A stretch of DNA of 64,000 bases from Apostichopus japonicus (Eukaryota > Echinodermata > Holothuroidea > Aspidochirotida > Stichopodidae), in contig NC_092563.1 in the NCBI RefSeq assembly GCF_037975245.1, positions 12,390,001 through 12,454,000 of the forward strand. Direction: 5' to 3'. The notes beneath the pieces were generated by a model. The model searched no databases. It saw only the letters and a program-made list of their open reading frames with translations, and was not told the origin of the DNA. The position numbers and the translations under genes were made by a program. This document shows, piece by piece, positions 34,101 through 47,470 of this stretch; within the stretch, counting starts at the first letter, position 1, and every line of letters begins with the position of its first letter.

Positions 34101-34438
34101 TTACGTCTAGTGTGTGTGTGTGCTTTTGCTTTACTTGTCTTTTCGTGTTTTTGTTTTTCTTGTTTTTTTTTTCGTTTTTTTTTTTCACGGTTAAACTTTT
34201 GTGCGAATGTACAATACTCCAGTTGGGGCATGGTATGCATTCATATCACATTGTTTTGGAACAATCTGGAACTCTAAGTATTATTTCGACCCAAGAATCA
34301 ACAGGCTGGCGTGGTGGCCTGAACGGTTGGAAGACAGCACTGCGCGTCGGTGTTTGTTGTCAGGCTGTGTGAATCGCGCCGATCGGATGACAGACACTGC
34401 TTTGTTTATAATGGCATCGCCAAGGTGGAATTTTTATA
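31184..34438 (+). repeat. Array unit 9 (3,255 bp)
   Basis: Private G to A at 33328 lies in the left inverted end of the MITE copy (33324-33523) and puts a stop in the 92-codon open frame there, without any sign of compensation. Confidence 0.95.
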
Positions 34439-37400
34439 CGGGCCTAGGATCCCAATTCCGTATCCTCCCTTAGTTCGCAAAAGCATCCGGGAGATTACGA
34501 TGAGAGTCCGGCCTTCGGGCCAGAAGTGGGCTAGCTGACTTGCAATGGAGAGCTCACGTCGATTCGGACTGGGTTGATGTTCAACGTTCAGTGAAACCAT
34601 GGCCTCGATGAGGCGTAATCTCTTGTTAATTTTAGCTTTCTGTCTTCAATTTTATAAAACAATAATTCAAATTAATTATTGCCTTTTTCATTCATCTTTT
34701 TCTCGCTAAGTAATCACAATTTATTTAAGATTAAATTGATGCTCATGTTTGCCTAGGTTCGATTCCCCGCCGAAGCACTATTTTATTTTATATGTTATTA
34801 TTATTATTTATTTTTGGGGGTTGTTGTTAATATCTGCATGTATATACATGGTGTTTTAAATGTGTTTTGCTTTGTTTGTTTGTCTGTTTTTTTATTGGGG
34901 GGGGGGGGTTGTTTCTATTTGGTATTTTGTTTCGCGTAAACACAGTAGGTAGGTCGTTGCAAAATTTTGCACAACTTGTCAATAGAAACCGATCGGAACT
35001 TAAGAGTGAATAGTAAATTTGATTTCCGTCTCGCTCGTCGCCTTTCACTGGAAATTTTAATGAAAGTATACATAAGGACGAAAACTGTACCTACAAAAGA
35101 AAGGCTTCTTTTGTACAGTGTAAGGCCACCGCGACGTCTTTTCTGACAAGCTTGATAATATTTGTTCTTCGGGAATGTTGTGTCATTACTTAGCCCTTAT
35201 AAACCGTTAAATGTGGAAACAGCTATGCTCCTGTTAGAACAACTTCACATTTCTTAAATGCTGATTTACTGAGGCAGGCGTTTGAAAGACAATGTGATAC
35301 AAACAGTTACGGTAACGTCATAAACAATGCCACGAGCTCTCCGTGCATTAAAAACGATCGAAATGTGCGGTATTCATGACGGTACACGAAGCAGATAATG
35401 CGGATACAGCAGACATAGTCGAGAATTAAACCTAGTAGCGTGGAGGTTTCAATTATGACATACTAGGACTTTCTACTGGTAAACTTTACTCATTGTCGAA
35501 TAAATCTATCTAATTTCTACCTTATCTAGCTTTAACTCTGTATTTAACGTATTATGAGCAAAACAAATATGAAATTCACGACAATTCCATGGGACTTGTT
35601 TATTCGTTTAAAAAATAGCTCCGTTCGAATCTAACGCTCCATTGCTATGGTAACATCGTGAATAATAGCCCTGCCGCTAATGAATAGATGACATGTAGAA
35701 GATGGCCATCGATGGCGCTCTCAACTTCTCGTGCCACGTCTGGCACCTACAAGAAGTAACCGACATATTACTGGCGCAATCCCGACCGAACATGATTTTA
35801 ACTCTCCTACAGACTTTTCTACACTGATCTCAGAAATCATTATAAGTGCCGTCAAAATGCCTCAGTTGCTAATAGGTACATGTCCATGACGTAACACTGT
35901 TCTCGTTGTGCATAAAACTGAAGTCAAAAGTAAGGCATATACTGATAGGCCTAAACTAGGTATACTGTGCAGACTATGTATAGGCTAACTTCACAGACAG
36001 ACACACATGCATACAGAAAACTTCAGATCATGTAAAATATCACTAACCGTAATCACGTTATGTTAACTATGTCTTCAAATGTCGTCCTTTTCTTCTCTGC
36101 AACCCCGGGCCGTCATTGGAGTCGTTCGAACACACTAAATTAAGGCGAAGAACGACGTCAAGATATATCCAACGTCTAGACTACACTGCTTGCAATGGAG
36201 AGAGAACTGCCCAGTACAGTACAGTACGTGTTGATATGAACGCCTACAAAATGACAACAAATATTTTCCATTGAAAACCACTGTGTATGACGGTATAGTA
36301 AACACTGGTATATAGATCAACGCACACGCGCGCACGGAGGTATTATGTACATACAGCATGCAATGCAGACAAATATTTCGGAGCGCGCGCTTCTGATTTT
36401 GTGCCGATATTCTAGTGGGCGCTCTTGTATCACTGTTTGCATGCGCGCACGGACAAGATAGACGCCAGACTATCACGCTGTAGCTACTAAACCTTTACTT
36501 ACATGTGTACAGCAGTAGACTACTGTGATGGTTGCATGCGGCAGTTTAATTTTGTGTGCACAATATGTCAGCATTGTACGGTGGCTTAATGAGGACATAG
36601 GAAAGAAAAACAGTGTCCCGAAATCTCACAATGTTGTCTTTTTATCTCAAATGTTGCCTCTTTTTTTCCCTTCAAAATTTGGATCCAATAACAAAAGTCC
36701 AAATGTAGAGACAAAAAGTCCAAATTTTTCAGATTTGAGCAGACTTGTTTCCTTTCCTAGGTCCCTATTAAGCCACCGTAGTATTGTAACTATTCTATGG
36801 TAAAAAAAAAAATGTACAAATCGAACGGAATTGCTAATGTTAAGAGACTGGCCTTTATAATCGCTGTAAAGTCAGAACGCGACGGTGTTTATTCCAGTCA
36901 CGGTTGGCAGCCCTCTTAGGGTTTTAATCAGGAGCTTTCTATTTTATAGCTGTTGTAGGTGTCGTACCAGAAGTAATCCTTCCAGTATCTTACACACTAA
37001 GTCCGTCACGTTTAGGGTCCGCTAAAGTATAGCTAGAAGTTGTCAACTGACAAATCATACCCCAACGTTGATATCTGAGGGCTTGGCCTGTCAGGGTGCA
37101 TGCACATTTCTATATCATGACGCAGTTTAGACTTTGAGCTAGAAGAGGAGCAAGTTAAGCACACTGAACCGTCTGCTCGCACGGAGAAACATATCCAGAT
37201 TTAAACACAGAATTTCTTAACTGCTCTGTGTCACCTCCAATCCTCCTTATTTGCACACCATCTCTACTTTGATTTAGGCGCTTCCACATCAAGACATTCA
37301 AAACGATCGTGGTGACTGGAAATATGCCAAAACTTCAAGCACTGCGTTAGGTCATTTTACGTCTAGTGTGTGTGTGTGCTTTTGCTTTACTTGTCTTTTC

Positions 37401-37696
37401 GTGTTTTTGTTTTTCTTGTTTTTTTTTTTCGTTTTTTTTTTTTCACGGTTAAACTTTTGTGCGAATGTACAATACTCCAGTTGGGGCATGGTATGCATTC
37501 ATATCACATTGTTTTGGAACAATCTGGAACTCTAAGTATTATTTCGACCCAAGAATCAACAGGCTGGCGTGGTGGCCTGAACGGTTGGAAGACAGCACTG
37601 CGCGTCGGTGTTTGTTGTCAGGCTGTGTGAATCGCGCCGATCGGATGACAGACACTGCTTTGTTTATAATGGCATCGCCAAGGTGGAATTTTTATA
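34439..37696 (+). repeat. Array unit 10 (3,258 bp)
   Basis: Carries the unit-7 haplotype (T at 35307, G at 35388) plus private changes A to G at 34956 and T to C at 35196. MITE copy at 36579-36778. Confidence 0.95.
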
Positions 37697-40600
37697 CGGG
37701 CCTAGGATCCCAATTCCGTATCCTCCCTTAGTTCGCAAAAGCATCCGGGAGATTACGATGAGAGTCCGGCCTTCGGGCCAGAAGTGGGCTAGCTGACTTG
37801 CAATGGAGAGCTCACGTCGATTCGGACTGGGTTGATGTTCAACGTTCAGTGAAACCATGGCCTCGATGAGGCGTAATCTCTTGTTAATTTTAGCTTTCTG
37901 TCTTCAATTTTATAAAACAATAATTCAAATTAATTATTGCCTTTTTCATTCATCTTTTTCTCGCTAAGTAATCACAATTTATTTAAGATTAAATTGATGC
38001 TCATGTTTGCCTAGGTTCGATTCCCCGCCGAAGCACTATTTTATTTTATATGTTATTATTATTATTTATTTTTGGGGGTTGTTGTTAATATCTGCATGTA
38101 TATACATGGTGTTTTAAATGTGTTTTGCTTTGTTTGTTTGTCTGTTTTTTTATTGGGGGGGGGGGGTTGTTTCTATTTGGTATTTTGTTTCGCGTAAACA
38201 CAGTAGGTAGGTCATTGCAAAATTTTGCACAACTTGTCAATAGAAACCGATCGGAACTTAAGAGTGAATAGTAAATTTGATTTCCGTCTCGCTCGTCGCC
38301 TTTCACTGGAAATTTTAATGAAAGTATACATAAGGACGAAAACTACCTACAAAAGAAAGGCTTCTTTTGTACAGTGTAAGGCCACCGCGACGTCTTTTCT
38401 GACAAGCTTGATAATATTTGTTCTTCGGGAATGTTGTGTCATTACTTAGCCTTTATAAACCGTTAAATGTGGAAACAGCTATGCTCCTGTTAGAACAACT
38501 TCACATTTCTTAAATGCTGATTTACTGAGGCAGGCGTTTGAAAGACAATGTGATACAAACAGGTACGGTAACGTCATAAACAATGCCACGAGCTCTCCGT
38601 GCATTAAAAACGATCGAAATGTGCGGTATTCATGACGGTACACAAAGCAGATAATGCGGATACAGCAGACATAGTCGAGAATTAAACCTAGTAGCGTGGA
38701 GGTTTCAATTATGACATACTAGGACTTTCTACTGGTAAACTTTACTCATTGTCGAATAAATCTATCTAATTTCTACCTTATCTAGCTTTAACTCTGTATT
38801 TAACGTATTATGAGCAAAACAAATATGAAATTCACGACAATTCCATGGGACTTGTTTATTCGTTTAAAAAATAGCTCCGTTCGAATCTAACGCTCCATTG
38901 CTATGGTAACATCGTGAATAATAGCCCTGCCGCTAATGAATAGATGACATGTAGAAGATGGCCATCGATGGCGCTCTCAACTTCTCGTGCCACGTCTGGC
39001 ACCTACAAGAAGTAACCGACATATTACTGGCGCAATCCCGACCGAACATGATTTTAACTCTCCTACAGACTTTTCTACACTGATCTCAGAAATCATTATA
39101 AGTGCCGTCAAAATGCCTCAGTTGCTAATAGGTACATGTCCATGACGTAACACTGTTCTCGTTGTGCATAAAACTGAAGTCAAAAGTAAGGCATATACTG
39201 ATAGGCCTAAACTAGGTATACTGTGCAGACTATGTATAGGCTAACTTCACAGACAGACACACATGCATACAGAAAACTTCAGATCATGTAAAATATCACT
39301 AACCGTAATCACGTTATGTTAACTATGTCTTCAAATGTCGTCCTTTTCTTCTCTGCAACCCCGGGCCGTCATTGGAGTCGTTCGAACACACTAAATTAAG
39401 GCGAAGAACGACGTCAAGATATATCCAACGTCTAGACTACACTGCTTGCAATGGAGAGAGAACTGCCCAGTACAGTACAGTACGTGTTGATATGAACGCC
39501 TACAAAATGACAACAAATATTTTCCATTGAAAACCACTGTGTATGACGGTATAGTAAACACTGGTATATAGATCAACGCACACGCGCGCACGGAGGTATT
39601 ATGTACATACAGCATGCAATGCAGACAAATATTTCGGAGCGCGCGCTTCTGATTTTGTGCCGATATTCTAGTGGGCGCTCTTGTATCACTGTTTGCATGC
39701 GCGCACGGACAAGATAGACGCCAGACTATGACGCTGTAGCTACTAAACCTTTACTTACATGTGTACAGCAGTAGACTACTGTGATGGTTGCATGCGGCAG
39801 TTTAATTTTGTGTGCACAATATGTCAGCATTGTACGGTGGCTTAATGAGGACATAGGAAAGAAAAACAGTGTCCCGAAATCTCACAATGTTGTCTTTTTA
39901 TCTCAAATGTTGCCTCTTTTTTTCCCTTCAAAATTTGGATCCAATAACAAAAGTCCAAATGTAGAGACAAAAAGTCCAAATTTTTCAGATTTGAGCAGAC
40001 TTGTTTCCTTTCCTAGGTCCCTATTAAGCCACCGTAGTATTGTAACTATTCTATGGTAAAAAAAAAAATGTACAAATCGAACGGAATTGCTAATGTTAAG
40101 AGACTGGCCTTTATAATCGCTGTAAAGTCAGAACGCGACGGTGTTTATTCCAGTCACGGTTGGCAGCCCTCTTAGGGTTTTAATCAGGAGCTTTCTATTT
40201 TATAGCTGTTGTAGGTGTCGTACCAGAAGTAATCCTTCCAGTATCTTACACACTAAGTCCGTCACGTTTAGGGTCCGCTAAAGTATAGCTAGAAGTTGTC
40301 AACTGACAAATCATACCCCAACGTTGATATCTGAGGGCTTGGCCTGTCAGGGTGCATGCACATTTCTATATCATGACGCAGTTTAGACTTTGAGCTAGAA
40401 GAGGAGCAAGTTAAGCACACTGAACCGTCTGCTCGCACGGAGAAACATATCCAGATTTAAACACAGAATTTCTTAACTGCTCTGTGTCACCTCCAATCCT
40501 CCTTATTTGCACACCATCTCTACTTTGATTTAGGCGCTTCCACATCAAGACATTCAAAACGATCGTGGTGACTGGAAATATGCCAAAACTTCAAGCACTG

Positions 40601-40951
40601 CGTTAGGTCATTTTACGTCTAGTGTGTGTGTGTGCTTTTGCTTTACTTGTCTTTTCGTGTTTTTGTTTTTCTTGTTTTTTTTTTCGTTTTTTTTTTTTCA
40701 CGGTTAAACTTTTGTGCGAATGTACAATACTCCAGTTGGGGCATGGTATGCATTCATATCACATTGTTTTGGAACAATCTGGAACTCTAAGTATTATTTC
40801 GACCCAAGAATCAACAGGCTGGCGTGGTGGCCTGAACGGTTGGAAGACAGCACTGCGCGTCGGTGTTTGTTGTCAGGCTGTGTGAATCGCGCCGATCGGA
40901 TGACAGACACTGCTTTGTTTATAATGGCATCGCCAAGGTGGAATTTTTATA
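37697..40951 (+). repeat. Array unit 11 (3,255 bp)
   Basis: A GT dinucleotide is missing near 38344, inside the left arm of the 645-680-type hairpin. It has the G allele at 39730, as in units 1-5, although all its neighbours have C. MITE copy at 39835-40034. Confidence 0.95.
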
Positions 40952-43900
40952 CGGGCCTAGGATCCCAATTCCGTATCCTCCCTTAGTTCGCAAAAGCATC
41001 CGGGAGATTACGATGAGAGTCCGGCCTTCGGGCCAGAAGTGGGCTAGCTGACTTGCAATGGAGAGCTCACGTCGATTCGGACTGGGTTGATGTTCAACGT
41101 TCAGTGAAACCATGGCCTCGATGAGGCGTAATCTCTTGTTAATTTTAGCTTTCTGTCTTCAATTTTATAAAACAATAATTCAAATTAATTATTGCCTTTT
41201 TCATTCATCTTTTTCTCGCTAAGTAATCACAATTTATTTAAGATTAAATTGATGCTCATGTTTGCCTAGGTTCGATTCCCCGCCGAAGCACTATTTTATT
41301 TTATATGTTATTATTATTATTTATTTTTGGGGGTTGTTGTTAATATCTGCATGTATATACATGGTGTTTTAAATGTGTTTTGCTTTGTTTGTTTGTCTGT
41401 TTTTTTTATTGGGGGGGGGGGGGGTTGTTTCTATTTGGTATTTTGTTTCGCGTAAACACAGTAGGTAGGTCATTGCAAAATTTTGCACAACTTGTCAATA
41501 GAAACCGATCGGAACTTAAGAGTGAATAGTAAATTTGATTTCCGTCTCGCTCGTCGCCTTTCACTGGAAATTTTAATGAAAGTATACATAAGGACGAAAA
41601 CTGTACCTACAAAAGAAAGGCTTCTTTTGTACAGTGTAAGGCCACCGCGACGTCTTTTCTGACAAGCTTGATAATATTTGTTCTTCGGGAATGTTGTGTC
41701 ATTACTTAGCCTTTATAAACCGTTAAATGTGGAAACAGCTATGCTCCTGTTAGAACAACTTCACATTTCTTAAATGCTGATTTACTGAGGCAGGCGTTTG
41801 AAAGACAATGTGATACAAACAGGTACGGTAACGTCATAAACAATGCCACGAGCTCTCCGTGCATTAAAAACGATCGAAATGTGCGGTATTCATGACGGTA
41901 CACAAAGCAGATAATGCGGATACAGCAGACATAGTCGAGAATTAAACCTAGTAGCGTGGAGGTTTCAATTATGACATACTAGGACTTTCTACTGGTAAAC
42001 TTTACTCATTGTCGAATAAATCTATCTAATTTCTACCTTATCTAGCTTTAACTCTGTATTTAACGTATTATGAGCAAAACAAATATGAAATTCACGACAA
42101 TTCCATGGGACTTGTTTATTCGTTTAAAAAATAGCTCCGTTCGAATCTAACGCTCCATTGCTATGGTAACATCGTGAATAATAGCCCTGCCGCTAATGAA
42201 TAGATGACATGTAGAAGATGGCCATCGATGGCGCTCTCAACTTCTCGTGCCACGTCTGGCACCTACAAGAAGTAACCGACATATTACTGGCGCAATCCCG
42301 ACCGAACATGATTTTAACTCTCCTACAGACTTTTCTACACTGATCTCAGAAATCATTATAAGTGCCGTCAAAATGCCTCAGTTGCTAATAGGTACATGTC
42401 CATGACGTAACACTGTTCTCGTTGTGCATAAAACTGAAGTCAAAAGTAAGGCATATACTGATAGGCCTAAACTAGGTATACTGTGCAGACTATGTATAGG
42501 CTAACTTCACAGACAGACACACATGCATACAGAAAACTTCAGATCATGTAAAATATCACTAACCGTAATCACGTTATGTTAACTATGTCTTCAAATGTCG
42601 TCCTTTTCTTCTCTGCAACCCCGGGCCGTCATTGGAGTCGTTCGAACACACTAAATTAAGGCGAAGAACGACGTCAAGATATATCCAACGTCTAGACTAC
42701 ACTGCTTGCAATGGAGAGAGAACTGCCCAGTACAGTACAGTACGTGTTGATATGAACGCCTACAAAATGACAACAAATATTTTCCATTGAAAACCACTGT
42801 GTATGACGGTATAGTAAACACTGGTATATAGATCAACGCACACGCGCGCACGGAGGTATTATGTACATACAGCATGCAATGCAGACAAATATTTCGGAGC
42901 GCGCGCTTCTGATTTTGTGCCGATATTCTAGTGGGCGCTCTTGTATCACTGTTTGCATGCGCGCACGGACAAGATAGACGCCAGACTATCACGCTGTAGC
43001 TACTAAACCTTTACTTACATGTGTACAGCAGTAGACTACTGTGATGGTTGCATGCGGCAGTTTAATTTTGTGTGCACAATATGTCAGCATTGTACGGTGG
43101 CTTAATGAGGACATAGGAAAGAAAAACAGTGTCCCGAAATCTCACAATGTTGTCTTTTTATCTCAAATGTTGCCTCTTTTTTTCCCTTCAAAATTTGGAT
43201 CCAATAACAAAAGTCCAAATGTAGAGACAAAAAGTCCAAATTTTTCAGATTTGAGCAGACTTGTTTCCTTTCCTAGGTCCCTATTAAGCCACCGTAGTAT
43301 TGTAACTATTCTATGGTAAAAAAAAAAATGTACAAATCGAACGGAATTGCTAATGTTAAGAGACTGGCCTTTATAATCGCTGTAAAGTCAGAACGCGACG
43401 GTGTTTATTCCAGTCACGGTTGGCAGCCCTCTTAGGGTTTTAATCAGGAGCTTTCTATTTTATAGCTGTTGTAGGTGTCGTACCAGAAGTAATCCTTCCA
43501 GTATCTTACACACTAAGTCCGTCACGTTTAGGGTCCGCTAAAGTATAGCTAGAAGTTGTCAACTGACAAATCATACCCCAACGTTGATATCTGAGGGCTT
43601 GGCCTGTCAGGGTGCATGCACATTTCTATATCATGACGCAGTTTAGACTTTGAGCTAGAAGAGGAGCAAGTTAAGCACACTGAACCGTCTGCTCGCACGG
43701 AGAAACATATCCAGATTTAAACACAGAATTTCTTAACTGCTCTGTGTCACCTCCAATCCTCCTTATTTGCACACCATCTCTACTTTGATTTAGGCGCTTC
43801 CACATCAAGACATTCAAAACGATCGTGGTGACTGGAAATATGCCAAAACTTCAAGCACTGCGTTAGGTCATTTTACGTCTAGTGTGTGTGTGTGCTTTTG

Positions 43901-44211
43901 CTTTACTTGTCTTTTCGTGTTTTTGTTTTTCTTGTTTTTTTTTTCGTTTTTTTTTTTTCACGGTTAAACTTTTGTGCGAATGTACAATACTCCAGTTGGG
44001 GCATGGTATGCATTCATATCACATTGTTTTGGAACAATCTGGAACTCTAAGTATTATTTCGACCCAAGAATCAACAGGCTGGCGTGGTGGCCTGAACGGT
44101 TGGAAGACAGCACTGCGCGTCGGTGTTTGTTGTCAGGCTGTGTGAATCGCGCCGATCGGATGACAGACACTGCTTTGTTTATAATGGCATCGCCAAGGTG
44201 GAATTTTTATA
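40952..44211 (+). repeat. Array unit 12 (3,260 bp)
   Basis: G-run of 14 with one extra T before it; otherwise standard. MITE copy at 43095-43294. Confidence 0.95.
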
Positions 44212-47200
44212 CGGGCCTAGGATCCCAATTCCGTATCCTCCCTTAGTTCGCAAAAGCATCCGGGAGATTACGATGAGAGTCCGGCCTTCGGGCCAGAAGT
44301 GGGCTAGCTGACTTGCAATGGAGAGCTCACGTCGATTCGGACTGGGTTGATGTTCAACGTTCAGTGAAACCATGGCCTCGATGAGGCGTAATCTCTTGTT
44401 AATTTTAGCTTTCTGTCTTCAATTTTATAAAACAATAATTCAAATTAATTATTGCCTTTTTCATTCATCTTTTTCTCGCTAAGTAATCACAATTTATTTA
44501 AGATTAAATTGATGCTCATGTTTGCCTAGGTTCGATTCCCCGCCGAAGCACTATTTTATTTTATATGTTATTATTATTATTTATTTTTGGGGGTTGTTGT
44601 TAATATCTGCATGTATATACATGGTGTTTTAAATGTGTTTTGCTTTGTTTGTTTGTCTGTTTTTTTATTGGGGGGGGGGTTGTTTCTATTTGGTATTTTG
44701 TTTCGCGTAAACACAGTAGGTAGGTCATTGCAAAATTTTGCACAACTTGTCAATAGAAACCGATCGGAACTTAAGAGTGAATAGTAAATTTGATTTCCGT
44801 CTCGCTCGTCGCCTTTCACTGGAAATTTTAATGAAAGTATACATAAGGACGAAAACTGTACCTACAAAAGAAAGGCTTCTTTTGTACAGTGTAAGGCCAC
44901 CGCGACGTCTTTTCTGACAAGCTTGATAATATTTGTTCTTCGGGAATGTTGTGTCATTACTTAGCCTTTATAAACCGTTAAATGTGGAAACAGCTATGCT
45001 CCTGTTAGAACAACTTCACATTTCTTAAATGCTGATTTACTGAGGCAGGCGTTTGAAAGACAATGTGATACAAACAGGTACGGTAACGTCATAAACAATG
45101 CCACGAGCTCTCCGTGCATTAAAAACGATCGAAATGTGCGGTATTCATGACGGTACACAAAGCAGATAATGCGGATACAGCAGACATAGTCGAGAATTAA
45201 ACCTAGTAGCGTGGAGGTTTCAATTATGACATACTAGGACTTTCTACTGGTAAACTTTACTCATTGTCGAATAAATCTATCTAATTTCTACCTTATCTAG
45301 CTTTAACTCTGTATTTAACGTATTATGAGCAAAACAAATATGAAATTCACGACAATTCCATGGGACTTGTTTATTCGTTTAAAAAATAGCTCCGTTCGAA
45401 TCTAACGCTCCATTGCTATGGTAACATCGTGAATAATAGCCCTGCCGCTAATGAATAGATGACATGTAGAAGATGGCCATCGATGGCGCTCTCAACTTCT
45501 CGTGCCACGTCTGGCACCTACAAGAAGTAACCGACATATTACTGGCGCAATCCCGACCGAACATGATTTTAACTCTCCTACAGACTTTTCTACACTGATC
45601 TCAGAAATCATTATAAGTGCCGTCAAAATGCCTCAGTTGCTAATAGGTACATGTCCATGACGTAACACTGTTCTCGTTGTGCATAAAACTGAAGTCAAAA
45701 GTAAGACATATACTGATAGGCCTAAACTAGGTATACTGTGCAGACTATGTATAGGCTAACTTCACAGACAGACACACATGCATACAGAAAACTTCAGATC
45801 ATGTAAAATATCACTAACCGTAATCACGTTATGTTAACTATGTCTTCAAATGTCGTCCTTTTCTTCTCTGCAACCCCGGGCCGTCATTGGAGTCGTTCGA
45901 ACACACTAAATTAAGGCGAAGAACGACGTCAAGATATATCCAACGTCTAGACTACACTGCTTGCAATGGAGAGAGAACTGCCCAGTACAGTACAGTACGT
46001 GTTGATATGAACGCCTACAAAATGACAACAAATATTTTCCATTGAAAACCACTGTGTATGACGGTATAGTAAACACTGGTATATAGATCAACGCACACGC
46101 GCGCACGGAGGTATTATGTACATACAGCATGCAATGCAGACAAATATTTCGGAGCGCGCGCTTCTGATTTTGTGCCGATATTCTAGTGGGCGCTCTTGTA
46201 TCACTGTTTGCATGCGCGCACGGACAAGATAGACGCCAGACTATCACGCTGTAGCTACTAAACCTTTACTTACATGTGTACAGCAGTAGACTACTGTGAT
46301 GGTTGCATGCGGCAGTTTAATTTTGTGTGCACAATATGTCAGCATTGTACGGTGGCTTAATGAGGACATAGGAAAGAAAAACAGTGTCCCGAAATCTCAC
46401 AATGTTGTCTTTTTATCTCAAATGTTGCCTCTTTTTTTCCCTTCAAAATTTGGATCCAATAACAAAAGTCCAAATGTAGAGACAAAAAGTCCAAATTTTT
46501 CAGATTTGAGCAGACTTGTTTCCTTTCCTAGGTCCCTATTAAGCCACCGTAGTATTGTAACTATTCTATGGTAAAAAAAAAATGTACAAATCGAACGGAA
46601 TTGCTAATGTTAAGAGACTGGCCTTTATAATCGCTGTAAAGTCAGAACGCGACGGTGTTTATTCCAGTCACGGTTGGCAGCCCTCTTAGGGTTTTAATCA
46701 GGAGCTTTCTATTTTATAGCTGTTGTAGGTGTCGTACCAGAAGTAATCCTTCCAGTATCTTACACACTAAGTCCGTCACGTTTAGGGTCCGCTAAAGTAT
46801 AGCTAGAAGTTGTCAACTGACAAATCATACCCCAACGTTGATATCTGAGGGCTTGGCCTGTCAGGGTGCATGCACATTTCTATATCATGACGCAGTTTAG
46901 ACTTTGAGCTAGAAGAGGAGCAAGTTAAGCACACTGAACCGTCTGCTCGCACGGAGAAACATATCCAGATTTAAACACAGAATTTCTTAACTGCTCTGTG
47001 TCACCTCCAATCCTCCTTATTTGCACACCATCTCTACTTTGATTTAGGCGCTTCCACATCAAGACATTCAAAACGATCGTGGTGACTGGAAATATGCCAA
47101 AACTTCAAGCACTGCGTTAGGTCATTTTACGTCTAGTGTGTGTGTGTGCTTTTGCTTTACTTGTCTTTCGTGTTTTTGTTTTTCTTGTTTTTTTTTTCGT

Positions 47201-47470
47201 TTTTTTTTTTTCACGGTTAAACTTTTGTGCGAATGTACAATACTCCAGTTGGGGCATGGTATGCATTCATATCACATTGTTTTGGAACAATCTGGAACTC
47301 TAAGTATTATTTCGACCCAAGAATCAACAGGCTGGGGCTGGCATGGTGGCCTGAACGGTTGGAAGACAGCACTGCGCGTCGGTGTTTGTTGTCAGGCTGT
47401 GTGAATCGCGCCGATCGGATGACAGACACTGCTTTGTTTATAATGGCATCGCCAAGGTGGAATTTTTATA
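44212..47470 (+). repeat. Array unit 13 (3,259 bp)
   Basis: Shortest G-run (10). Private changes: G to A at 45706, one T lost near 47167, and a 6-bp GGCTGG tandem duplication at about 47330-47341 followed by G to A at 47343. MITE copy at 46350-46549. Confidence 0.95.
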
